Source of the DNA: Moritella dasanensis ArB 0140 | GTDB taxonomy: Bacteria > Pseudomonadota > Gammaproteobacteria > Enterobacterales > Moritellaceae | DNA: 64,000 nt | Assembly (NCBI RefSeq): GCF_000276805.1 | Contig: NZ_AKXQ01000019.1 | Span: forward strand, 1 to 64,000 | Direction: 5' to 3' | Shown: piece by piece, positions 18,595 through 26,625 of the stretch | Layout of the letters: each line of letters starts with the position of its first letter | Position numbering within the stretch: the stretch's first letter is position 1 | Translations under genes and position numbers: made by a program | The notes under the pieces: model-generated | Told to the model about the DNA's origin: nothing | Databases searched by the model: none | What the model saw: only the letters and a program-made list of their open reading frames with translations

Positions 18595-20208
18595 TTATAA
18601 ACGGCAACTCGCGGTAATATCTAAGCGCGGGTTAATGACACTACTTTTGACCCCATACAATCCCAGTAAAGTATGGAATAAATTATCGTGCGAGAAAGTA
18701 CCTTGTTTGGCTTTCTCTATTAAACAGCGTTTATCAATACCTTTAGCATCGGCGTATTGCTGCGGTAACCACATAAACAAGGGCACTTGAGTTTGTTCTT
18801 CAGGGGCGAATGCATAAGGTGTACCGTGTAGATATAAGCCTTTTTCACCCAGAGATTCACCGTGGTCAGACATATACAGTAATGCCACATTGTAATCTTT
18901 TGAATAACCCTGCAATTTCTTAATGGTTTCAGCAATCACATAATCGGTATACGCGATAGTATTGTCATAGACGTTGATGATTTCTTTGTCAGTGCAATTT
19001 TCAATATCACTTTTGTTGCATGATGGTGTGAATAATTCTTGTTGATGCGGATAGCGCTGAAAATAAGTCGGACCATGACTGCCGATTAAATGCATCGCGA
19101 TTAATTTATTACCTGCCATATTGGCAACTTCATCATCAAATGATTTCAACATCACTTCGTCATAACAGGTCTCACCATTACAAACGTCGGTATTTTTGTT
19201 GGCATCTATGGTGATCAGCTTAACGCCTTTCGCGACTGATTTATCGCCACCATCATCGTCTTTCCAAAGTACGTCAACGTTGGCATGTTTTAATACATCC
19301 AATACATCGTCTTGGCTGCTCGCTCTATTTTTGTTGTAGTTACTGCGGTTTAAATTCGAGAACATACAAGGTAATGAATGCGCAGTTGCGGTGCCACAAG
19401 ACGAGACATCTTGGAATGAGATCATCCCCATATCTTGTGTGTAAGGGTTGGTGTTACGCGCATAGCCGTTATAACCTATATTCATTGAACGTGCTGTTTC
19501 GCCGATAATGAGTACCATTAAGGTTGGCTTGTCATTTATTGCAGAAGGCAACACTGCATCTTCACCTTGGCGTTTGTAAGCCAGTTTTTCAGTAAAGAAT
19601 TCATTTTTGAGATATTTGACACTATTAAAGATATGCGCGGGTACTATCATTTTATTAAGGTAAGCATTATTACGCCCAACAGAAGCATAGTCCTTATAAA
19701 AACAAACTGTAATTAGCAGGCTTATCACGATAGCGACAACGACTAATACGATCCTTTTTAAAATACGTGTGAGTAATGGTTCTTGGGTATTAAATCGAAC
19801 TAAGGCAATTAATATCGCCGGTACAATACCCGCAAAAAACAGGTAACTCATTGAGCTTAAATTGACATACGAAATAACTTCACCGGAATTGGTTTCAATC
19901 AAATTTTCAATCATGCCGTAGTCAAATAATACCCCATATTTCCATGTCGCATAACAAGCCGCTGCGGAAGATATAACGACTAGTATGAACAAGGGTTTCG
20001 CTATATAAGGCAGCGCCAATAACGAAAAAATAACCACGAAGGCACAAGTGAGTAATAGTGGTGCAGTGTAGATAAATAAGCCGAGGTTACTCTCGGCCGT
20101 GATATCCATTAAACGAGAGATGATCGGGGTATTGAGTACAAAGCCGAAATATACTGAATACAGTAAGATAAATTTAGTCATACTGATATTAATACGGGAA
20201 TTTTTCAT
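18595..20208 (-). CDS. eptA: phosphoethanolamine--lipid A transferase
   Basis: Inner-membrane transferase that moves phosphoethanolamine from phosphatidylethanolamine to lipid A and releases diacylglycerol. The product has 537 residues from the ATG at 20206-20208. The N-terminus has about five transmembrane helices (to about residue 175). The periplasmic sulfatase-fold domain carries the nucleophile Thr in GETARSMN, GYNGYARNTNP, IGSHGPTYFQRYP and SDHGESLGEKGLYLHGTP (metal ligands). This is the EptA/MCR family. I chose this start because it lies 2 bp after the dgkA stop; an upstream in-frame reading adds 15 residues overlapping dgkA. The modification typically lowers susceptibility to cationic peptides. 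Confidence 0.93.
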   Translation of the reverse strand: MKNSRINISMTKFILLYSVYFGFVLNTPIISRLMDITAESNLGLFIYTAPLLLTCAFVVIFSLLALPYIAKPLFILVVISSAAACYATWKYGVLFDYGMIENLIETNSGEVISYVNLSSMSYLFFAGIVPAILIALVRFNTQEPLLTRILKRIVLVVVAIVISLLITVCFYKDYASVGRNNAYLNKMIVPAHIFNSVKYLKNEFFTEKLAYKRQGEDAVLPSAINDKPTLMVLIIGETARSMNIGYNGYARNTNPYTQDMGMISFQDVSSCGTATAHSLPCMFSNLNRSNYNKNRASSQDDVLDVLKHANVDVLWKDDDGGDKSVAKGVKLITIDANKNTDVCNGETCYDEVMLKSFDDEVANMAGNKLIAMHLIGSHGPTYFQRYPHQQELFTPSCNKSDIENCTDKEIINVYDNTIAYTDYVIAETIKKLQGYSKDYNVALLYMSDHGESLGEKGLYLHGTPYAFAPEEQTQVPLFMWLPQQYADAKGIDKRCLIEKAKQGTFSHDNLFHTLLGLYGVKSSVINPRLDITASCRL

Positions 20209-20210
20209 CG

Positions 20211-20600
20211 TTATAACACCACAATCATGAACCAAACAAATGCACTTAAGCACAAACTCACAAATACCGCGGCTGAGCCAATATCTTTCGCACGACCACT
20301 TAATTCATGGTGTTCAGTACCGATACGATCGACAACGGCTTCTATCGCTGAGTTAACAAGTTCGACAATGAGCACCAGTACTAATGAGGCGACTAGCAGT
20401 ATTTTATCGACATTACTGACGTCTAATAACAGCGCAATGGGCGTTAAAATGAGCAGTAACAATAATTCTTGTCTGATCGCTGACTCGTATTTAAATGCAG
20501 CGCGTAGTCCTTTAAATGAATATTGAGTGGCTTTAATTATACGATTCAAGCCTGTTAAACCAGGTTTACCGGTGCTGTTTATTGTATTACTTTGATTCAT
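20211..20600 (-). CDS. dgkA: diacylglycerol kinase
   Basis: A small three-helix membrane kinase that phosphorylates diacylglycerol to phosphatidate with ATP. The 129-residue length fits the family. The conserved catalytic segment ELVNSAIEAVVDRIG (E and N) and AKDIGSAAVFV are present. An amphipathic N-terminal helix (KATQYSFKGLRAAFKYESAIRQE) leads in. The gene ends 2 bp before eptA, so both are made together. Because EptA releases diacylglycerol, DgkA recycling is the natural reason for the pairing. Confidence 0.95.
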   Translation of the reverse strand: MNQSNTINSTGKPGLTGLNRIIKATQYSFKGLRAAFKYESAIRQELLLLLILTPIALLLDVSNVDKILLVASLVLVLIVELVNSAIEAVVDRIGTEHHELSGRAKDIGSAAVFVSLCLSAFVWFMIVVL

Positions 20601-20677
20601 TAGTTCATCGCCCCTATGTTAATTTCAATCACTATCTGAATTAAGACAACATAATCGTGCGATATATCGTAACAAGC

Positions 20678-20695
20678 TGTAAGCGTATGTAAGCG
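20678..20695. promoter_or_regulatory. tandem TGTAAGCG direct repeat upstream of dgkA-eptA
   Basis: Two copies of TGTAAGCG (20678-20685 and 20688-20695) are spaced 10 bp, one helical turn. They lie 78 bp upstream of the dgkA start and about 140 bp upstream of the divergent lipoprotein gene. The spacing resembles OmpR-family response-regulator sites, which commonly control lipid A modification; the link is inference. Confidence 0.4.
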
Positions 20696-20835
20696 AGCCC
20701 ATCGATATCCTCACCTGGATAATCTTTAGTGCTTATAAATAAATTATCGGCACATATTTCAGGTTTTTTTGTTGTGACCTCGCTATGTGTTCGGTACTAT
20801 CGCTTTTTGACAACATAAAGTATTGGATGAACAAC

Positions 20836-22014
20836 ATGAAGAAAACTCTGTGTGCAGCGATGATTATATCGGCTGCAGGATTGTCAGGTTGTACGTCGAC
20901 TGAATCAACGCAAGATAGTGTTGATAATAACAATGCTGTTGCAGTGTTAGATGAAGCCGAATTGGCAATACAAAAAGTAAAAACCTTAGCTGAGCATGTT
21001 GAACAACAATATGACGCAGGTAAAGATGCGGACTACGTGTTTTTTGCACCGGACAGCTGGAAAAAGATTAATTCTGCTGTGCGTTCAATGCGCACATTGG
21101 TGGCTAAGTTTGATCCTAACGATCAAGGCTTTTTTGGCGGCCCTTCAGAAAGCAAAGTAACTGATAAAATTGAAGAAGCGCAAGAAGCGTTAGATAACGC
21201 TGTGCGTATCAAAACATTAGTGTCTGTATTTTTAACTCAACAACTCGCGGACATGGAATACTTATCTCCCCACGTTCATGGCCAATGGCAGAATGAATTA
21301 GATGATATTCATGAAAGTACTGCGGACTTAATTGCAGATATTGAAGATGATGAGTCGACAGACGGTTATGAAAAGCGCAGTGCCAAAGTACAAGATCGGT
21401 TATTACAACTTGAAATAAGAATTGTTAAAAGCAACTTCTATACGCCGTTGGTTAAGAAAATGAAAAAGCTGGATCAAGAGTTGATCCCAGAAACATATGC
21501 TCAAATCCAACAACGTATTCTGCAATTAAAAGATGCAATTGAACTAGCACCGCGCGAGCAGCATATTATTGATACTATCGTTACCAAAGTTGAAGATGAT
21601 TTACGTCGTGCAAATAACGTGACGACGGAAGTGAACTGGATCAAGAGTGTAGATCGTTCGGACAGTGAAAAAATTGCGCTGCGTTATCGTGATGCCATCG
21701 CGACTGTGGCATTTAATTTATTTGCAAAAGATATTTCGAGCTTAACGTATATCGAACAAATCGCGTATTTTGATAATGCCCTACGTCATAAGTTAGACCA
21801 ACAAAAAGTCCTTAATGACGAACAGGCTGAGCTTATTATTAGCTTAACAGAAAAAGTTAAAGGTGCTTTGCTTGAGACTGAGAGTGATGTTTTAACTGGT
21901 GATTTAACTGATAGCTTAACGGATGATGTCGTTGAGCAACAAATTGTGACGGACTTAAATCGTATTGCAAAGGATGCGGATGTTGAAACACTGGCGTCAT
22001 CGATTGAAGAGTAA
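20836..22014 (+). CDS. lipoprotein of unknown function, helical
   Basis: I do not recognise this 392-residue protein. Its signal peptide (MKKTLCAAMIISAAGLSGC) ends in a lipobox LSGC with the cysteine at residue 19. S at +2 suggests the outer membrane if the Lol rule applies. The rest is mostly charged helical sequence, rich in D/E/K/Q with heptad-like stretches (AIQKVKTLAEHVEQQYDAG; KVQDRLLQLEIRIVK), so coiled coils are likely. The motif VFFAPDSWKKINSAVRSM is distinctive. I used the ATG at 20836 because it starts a proper signal peptide; 17 residues upstream in frame would spoil it. It is followed after 5 bp by the dioxygenase gene, so the two may be coexpressed. Confidence 0.75.
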   Translation: MKKTLCAAMIISAAGLSGCTSTESTQDSVDNNNAVAVLDEAELAIQKVKTLAEHVEQQYDAGKDADYVFFAPDSWKKINSAVRSMRTLVAKFDPNDQGFFGGPSESKVTDKIEEAQEALDNAVRIKTLVSVFLTQQLADMEYLSPHVHGQWQNELDDIHESTADLIADIEDDESTDGYEKRSAKVQDRLLQLEIRIVKSNFYTPLVKKMKKLDQELIPETYAQIQQRILQLKDAIELAPREQHIIDTIVTKVEDDLRRANNVTTEVNWIKSVDRSDSEKIALRYRDAIATVAFNLFAKDISSLTYIEQIAYFDNALRHKLDQQKVLNDEQAELIISLTEKVKGALLETESDVLTGDLTDSLTDDVVEQQIVTDLNRIAKDADVETLASSIEE

Positions 22015-22019
22015 TCTAC

Positions 22020-22832
22020 ATGCACATTGAGTTACTTACTCCGCATATTGGTGCCTTGATCCACGATGTGGATCTGGTTAATTGTGATGATGCTACGTTT
22101 GCAGGCGTTTATAAAGCGTGGTTTACCCACCAGGTGATTTTTTTCCGTGACCAAACGTTTTCACCGCAGCAACATTTAAAAATTGCGGCGCGTTTTGGGG
22201 AGTTGGAACCGACACATCCTTTTTTCCCGCATGTCGAACAAGCGCCACAAGTCAGTATTATTGAAACGGTTAAGGGCAAACCACCGTTAGAAAGTTTTTG
22301 GCATACGGATTTAACCTGGCGTCAGCAACCTTCTATTGCCTCGGTGCTGCATGCCCAACATGTGCCTCACTGTGGCGGTGATACCCTGTGGTGCTCGATG
22401 ACCGCAGTATTTAACGCATTACCAGAACAAGATAAAAACCTGTTACGTCAATTATCCGCGATGCATGCCTTATTTGCGTTTGACGGTATTGAAAGTAGCG
22501 AGATCACTGAAGATTGGCAGAAAAATGTCATCGCGATATCAGCAAAAAATCCACCGGTATCGCATCCGGTTATCACGCGCCATCCTGACACCGGGGAAGA
22601 GATATTATTTATTAACGAGCAATTTACCCGTTATATTATTGGTATGGATCGCACGGACAGTAATGCGTTACTCGTCAAGCTGTTTGCCATGGCTAGACAA
22701 CCCGAGTATCAAGTGCGTTTTAAGTGGCAGGCCAATTCATTAGCTATTTGGGATAACCGCAGCACGCAACATTATGCAGTAATTGATTATGCCGATAGCC
22801 CACGTAAATTGCACCGAGTGACAGTGGTTTAA
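22020..22832 (+). CDS. TauD/TfdA family Fe(II)/2-oxoglutarate dioxygenase
   Basis: A 270-residue non-haem iron dioxygenase. The facial triad is visible as H95-x-D97 (FWHTDL) and distal H251 (TQHYAV). R262 and R266 lie 11 and 15 residues after the distal His, the spacing seen in E. coli TauD, whose two arginines bind 2-oxoglutarate and the taurine sulfonate. The family oxidises taurine, alkylsulfonates, aryloxyacids or carnitine precursors. No sulfonate ABC transporter or reductase lies beside it, so the substrate is open. It begins 5 bp after the lipoprotein stop. It could be a taurine dioxygenase, but I would not use the symbol tauD. Confidence 0.88.
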   Translation: MHIELLTPHIGALIHDVDLVNCDDATFAGVYKAWFTHQVIFFRDQTFSPQQHLKIAARFGELEPTHPFFPHVEQAPQVSIIETVKGKPPLESFWHTDLTWRQQPSIASVLHAQHVPHCGGDTLWCSMTAVFNALPEQDKNLLRQLSAMHALFAFDGIESSEITEDWQKNVIAISAKNPPVSHPVITRHPDTGEEILFINEQFTRYIIGMDRTDSNALLVKLFAMARQPEYQVRFKWQANSLAIWDNRSTQHYAVIDYADSPRKLHRVTVV

Positions 22833-22857
22833 CTTACTAAATAATAAATATATTGTA

Positions 22858-22998
22858 ATACCAATTCCTATAAATAACTGTACAGAAAAATGCTATTGCT
22901 ATCGCAAACATACATGGCCTTGTCTAAGCGAACAGGGATGTCTTGAGCGGTTTGCAGGAGTAATATCATTTTGATCACTTAATTTTCGGAATTGGTAT
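22858..22998. mobile_element. MITE-like repeat element, 141 bp
   Basis: The terminal inverted repeats ATACCAATTCC (22858-22868) and GGAATTGGTAT (22988-22998) are exact and bound a non-coding segment. TAA occurs at both ends if the repeat is read as TACCAATTCC, which would be a 3-bp target duplication. The ATACCAATTCC end resembles short interspersed elements I remember from marine gammaproteobacteria. It lies between the dioxygenase stop and the terminator of the ABC operon. I see no second copy in this window. Confidence 0.7.
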
Positions 22999-23029
22999 AA
23001 TAAATATAACGTAAGAAATTCGGTGTAAT

Positions 23030-23068
23030 AAAAAAGAGCAATACGGCAGCCGTATTGCTCTTTTTTTT
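23030..23068. terminator. strong bidirectional terminator after the ABC operon
   Basis: A 17-bp perfect stem (23030-23046 with 23050-23066) closes a CAG loop and has A- and T-runs on the two flanks. It ends the minus-strand ABC operon (stop at 23093) and probably also insulates the plus-strand side. Confidence 0.92.
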
Positions 23069-23092
23069 AGCTGGTATGTTATGAATAATGCG

Positions 23093-24232
23093 TTAATTAA
23101 CGAGTGCCATCTCAGTATCAATGTCAAACAAGTGGCAATGCGACATATCAAAATGCATATAGTGACTTTCACTATGCTGAATATTGATCTTTGGATCAAA
23201 ATGACAACGCGCAATGATCTGCTCTTGTCCCAATGCGCAATAGAGATACATTTCATTACCCATCGACTCCACTACTTTGATGTAAGTGAGTTCAATATTT
23301 TGTTCTTGGGCTGTCGCTGCTTCTGTCGATGGCGCAACGAGAGATATGTGCTCTGGGCGTAATCCAAACCAAACTTGTTGACCGATTTTCCCCGTCACTT
23401 TTTCCGCTTTTTCGCTTGGTAATAAAAATTTAGCCCCATTATCTAATTGGATGTAAGTGGCATCATTTTCTTGGTTTACTGTTGCGCGCAGTAAGTTCAT
23501 TGCCGGAGAACCAATAAAGCCTGCAACAAATTTATTTGCTGGTGAATGATACAAGTTCATCGGTGTATCGACTTGCATGATTTTGCCTTGATCAAGCACG
23601 CAAATACGATCACCGAGTGTCATCGCTTCAACCTGATCATGGGTGACATAAATCATCGTCGCATTTTGGCCTTCGGCTTTTAAATCATGGTGAAGTTGGG
23701 CAATACTGATACGGGTAGATACACGTAATTTAGCATCTAAATTAGATAAGGGTTCATCAAATAAAAACACATCTGGTTTACGTACCATCGCTCGGCCTAA
23801 GGCCACTCGCTGGCGTTGACCACCTGACATTTCACCCGGTTTACTGGCTAATAAGTGGGTGATTTCTAATGTTTCAGCTGCATCACTAATACGACGTTCT
23901 ATTTCGCGTTTATTGATTTTTTGCTGCTTTAAACCAAACGCCATATTTTCATATACTGACATGTGCGGGTAGAGGGCATAGTTTTGAAAAACCATGGAGA
24001 TACCGCGATCTTTAGGCGGTAAATTATTAACGCACTTATTGCCGATCATGATCTGGCCATCACTGATGTCTTCTAATCCCGCGATCATGCGTAATGTGGT
24101 CGATTTTGCACAGCCCGACGGACCAACAAAGACCATAAACTCACCTTCATGGATCGTAAGATCGATACCGTGAACAGCTTTAAATCCATTTGGATAAACT
24201 TTTTCTACCTGACGTAATATTACTTCAGCCAT
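23093..24232 (-). CDS. UgpC/MalK-type ABC transporter ATP-binding protein
   Basis: A 379-residue importer ATPase. Walker A is GPSGCAKSTT near residue 37 (A replaces the usual G of GKST), the Q-loop is VFQNYALYPHM, the signature is MSGGQRQRVALGRA, Walker B is VFLFDEPLSNLDA and the switch is VTHDQVEAMTL. The C-terminal third is the MalK-type regulatory OB-fold domain. The family serves carbohydrate (CUT1) and glycerol-3-phosphate importers. It is the last gene of a six-gene operon with two permeases, a binding protein, a PHP hydrolase and a HAD phosphatase. The substrate is probably a phosphorylated or polyol compound rather than a plain sugar, judged from the neighbours. Confidence 0.92.
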   Translation of the reverse strand: MAEVILRQVEKVYPNGFKAVHGIDLTIHEGEFMVFVGPSGCAKSTTLRMIAGLEDISDGQIMIGNKCVNNLPPKDRGISMVFQNYALYPHMSVYENMAFGLKQQKINKREIERRISDAAETLEITHLLASKPGEMSGGQRQRVALGRAMVRKPDVFLFDEPLSNLDAKLRVSTRISIAQLHHDLKAEGQNATMIYVTHDQVEAMTLGDRICVLDQGKIMQVDTPMNLYHSPANKFVAGFIGSPAMNLLRATVNQENDATYIQLDNGAKFLLPSEKAEKVTGKIGQQVWFGLRPEHISLVAPSTEAATAQEQNIELTYIKVVESMGNEMYLYCALGQEQIIARCHFDPKINIQHSESHYMHFDMSHCHLFDIDTEMALVN

Positions 24233-24284
24233 TATGATTTCCGTATTATTTGTGGTAATTATTCGTGATAATGATTAGCCGCTA

Positions 24285-25037
24285 TTAGCGCTGATTAATT
24301 GTCATCAACAAATCAGTATTAAAGTCAGCAACTGAATACAGGACAATATCTGCATAAGGCTTTAATTCGTTTTCGGTTGCTGTGCCAGTTAAAACACCGA
24401 TGGTGCTCGCGCCTGCATTACGGCCAAATTTCATATCAGAAACGGTATCGCCAAACATGATCACTTGCTCTGGTGCTAGATCGCAGACCTGGCAAAAAGC
24501 ATTCAATAATGCTGGTGCTGGTTTCGGCGCAATATCGCCATCGGAATAACCAACAAAGTCGAACAAATCGTGTAATTGCGTCTGTATTAAGCTATAGAGA
24601 GTGGCGTCTTTACTATCCGCTGTGGCAATACCCAATTTGAAGCCTTGGGCTTTTAGATCTATTAATTTGTCTTTAACCTCAGGTAAGGCTTGGATTAAGG
24701 CTGGATTATCTTCAACCTGTTTATTGAACAGTTTTTTCACGGTCTGGCTGAATTGGCTTTTATCACTGCTTAAGTGCAGTAATTGATACCAAGCCTCAGC
24801 CGTGTCCTCGACAGGGTTGGAAGCCAGCAATCCATGATTATCAACATAGTCACCGTGCACACCAATGGCAGCCAACAAAGCTGTAATATCTACGTTGGTT
24901 TTATCATCATCGCAGCTACTTTCAGCTGGGTAAGCGTTAAGGGTATCAGCAGCTGCGCCTTTGGCTACTTGTAGCCACATCTGATGAAACTCGAGCAAGG
25001 TGCCATCTTTGTCGAATAGTAATCCTTTAATTTCCAT
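24285..25037 (-). CDS. HAD family phosphatase (phosphoglycolate phosphatase-like)
   Basis: A 250-residue HAD hydrolase of subfamily IA. Motif I is DKDGTL near residue 9 (D nucleophile and D acid/base), motif II is GIATADSKD, the motif III lysine is KPAP and motif IV is FGDTVSDM. A helical cap lies between motifs I and II. The gene overlaps the end of the PHP hydrolase gene by 11 bp, so the two are translationally coupled and probably act in sequence: the hydrolase opens the imported compound and this enzyme removes phosphate. It could alternatively dephosphorylate a cytosolic by-product. Confidence 0.88.
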   Translation of the reverse strand: MEIKGLLFDKDGTLLEFHQMWLQVAKGAAADTLNAYPAESSCDDDKTNVDITALLAAIGVHGDYVDNHGLLASNPVEDTAEAWYQLLHLSSDKSQFSQTVKKLFNKQVEDNPALIQALPEVKDKLIDLKAQGFKLGIATADSKDATLYSLIQTQLHDLFDFVGYSDGDIAPKPAPALLNAFCQVCDLAPEQVIMFGDTVSDMKFGRNAGASTIGVLTGTATENELKPYADIVLYSVADFNTDLLMTINQR

Positions 25038-26502
25038 GGGTATTTGTCTCTTCCATTAATTCGCCCCAGATATTTACCAGAGGGTGGCTAAAGATAGTTT
25101 TGGTCGCGTTATAAATCGGGTTTATTAGCCCTTCAAATTCAGCAGTGTCGTTGTCATAACTGTTATTAAGAAAAGTGCCGCGACGAATATCAATACGTAG
25201 CCAAGCATAGTTGCTCATATCAACTTGGAAATGAGTGTCTTCATCGGTTATTTTTATACGGCTTATCACTTCGCCATCGGCGATACATTCGGCATAATAT
25301 GCAGTGCGTTTATCTGTGACTGCCAGGCGATAATCGATAACCTTGTTACCGACATCTTGACCCGGTAATACCGTGCCATTATTAATTTGAAAATCCAAAC
25401 CACATTGACGTTCTAGATAAACATGTCCTTGACGTAGGCCTTGTAAAATACCGTTACCCGACAGTGTATCGGCATGCACAAAAGTACTTGGATCGCCATA
25501 AATGGACGGTTCCGTTGCATTCGCGTTACGTTCATGGGGTGCTAGGTGCGAATCACTGCCGCCAACGCCTGCGATACGATGACCACAATTCCATAGCTGC
25601 GTGAGTAGAATTAATGCGCCTTCAGTGGCTTTCGGTGAGGTAGGCCATGTTGGATCACAACAAATTTCCAAGGTATTTACTTTATCTAATTGAATATTTT
25701 GATAATGCCAATGCCATGGTTTCATCATTGGGTGGTTAATACTGATATTGCCTTCATCGTTGGCAACTAAACCAAGACCTTGTTCGATCAGTGCTGCACT
25801 TGAATAAGCGGCGTTGAACATGTTGAGCATACGGCGAGGGCCGTGAACATTAAAATGTCCTTGGTCTGTGGTGATCTCAATCGCAGGTAAGATTAATGTT
25901 TTGTCGGTAACGGGCAATGCAGGATGACAAATATTGTGTTCGGTAATAAAAAAGAAATCGAGAGCTTGTTGCTCGGCTATTTGCGCCGCTGCAGCAAGGG
26001 TATTGTGACCATCGGATAATAAGGTATGAGCGTGTAAATCACCGCGATACCAAGCTGCATTATTATTTTTACTGTGGTGGTAATCAAAATGAATGCTGTG
26101 ATCTAATGGTGAACCTGGATTGGCAAGCAAGCAGGCTTGAGTCGGTGTCTCGAGTAATTGTGTGTTGGTGCTGTATTCAGTATCAATATTAATAGCATAA
26201 TGCATTGCCTTTGGTGTGCGATTTTCACCTTCAAGGTTATATAGGTGTAATTGCCAATCACCAGCAGGGAGGTTTCCTGCGATACCGCCAAGTGAAGCAG
26301 ATTCAGGCGTTAAGATTAGTGTTTTATCGGTTTTTTGAAATAATAAATTGGCGCGTAATTGCTGCTCACTGTCATACAGGTAAGCATATAAAAAGCCTTT
26401 TTTAACTGTGGTGCCAGTTAGGGTGAGGGTTTTAATATTAGCGCTAACATTAAAATTCAAAACTCGATGGCCAAAGACCAATTCACCGGTAAAATTCAAC
26501 AT
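25027..26502 (-). CDS. PHP-domain metallohydrolase, CehA/McbA type
   Basis: A 491-residue protein with a PHP metal-dependent hydrolase domain (about residues 150-400) between beta-rich N- and C-terminal regions. Visible metal-ligand motifs are RGDLHAHTLLSDG (HxH), ITEHN, a later ISINHPM and GVGGSDSHL. The CehA/McbA family includes phosphoesterases and carbamate or ester hydrolases. No signal peptide is present, so it acts in the cytoplasm, after import by the adjacent ABC transporter. It overlaps the HAD gene by 11 bp. I infer cleavage of a phosphodiester or ester of the imported compound; the reaction is not proven by sequence. Confidence 0.85.
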   Translation of the reverse strand: MLNFTGELVFGHRVLNFNVSANIKTLTLTGTTVKKGFLYAYLYDSEQQLRANLLFQKTDKTLILTPESASLGGIAGNLPAGDWQLHLYNLEGENRTPKAMHYAINIDTEYSTNTQLLETPTQACLLANPGSPLDHSIHFDYHHSKNNNAAWYRGDLHAHTLLSDGHNTLAAAAQIAEQQALDFFFITEHNICHPALPVTDKTLILPAIEITTDQGHFNVHGPRRMLNMFNAAYSSAALIEQGLGLVANDEGNISINHPMMKPWHWHYQNIQLDKVNTLEICCDPTWPTSPKATEGALILLTQLWNCGHRIAGVGGSDSHLAPHERNANATEPSIYGDPSTFVHADTLSGNGILQGLRQGHVYLERQCGLDFQINNGTVLPGQDVGNKVIDYRLAVTDKRTAYYAECIADGEVISRIKITDEDTHFQVDMSNYAWLRIDIRRGTFLNNSYDNDTAEFEGLINPIYNATKTIFSHPLVNIWGELMEETNTHGN

Positions 26503-26625
26503 GGTTAATCCTTGTTGTTATTAGTTATGTTGGTGATGAATGCTGAACACCCATCACCAATTATTCGTCATATTTTTCTTTATCTATGTTTCATACTTAT
26601 GTTTCATATCAAGACATAGATAAGT

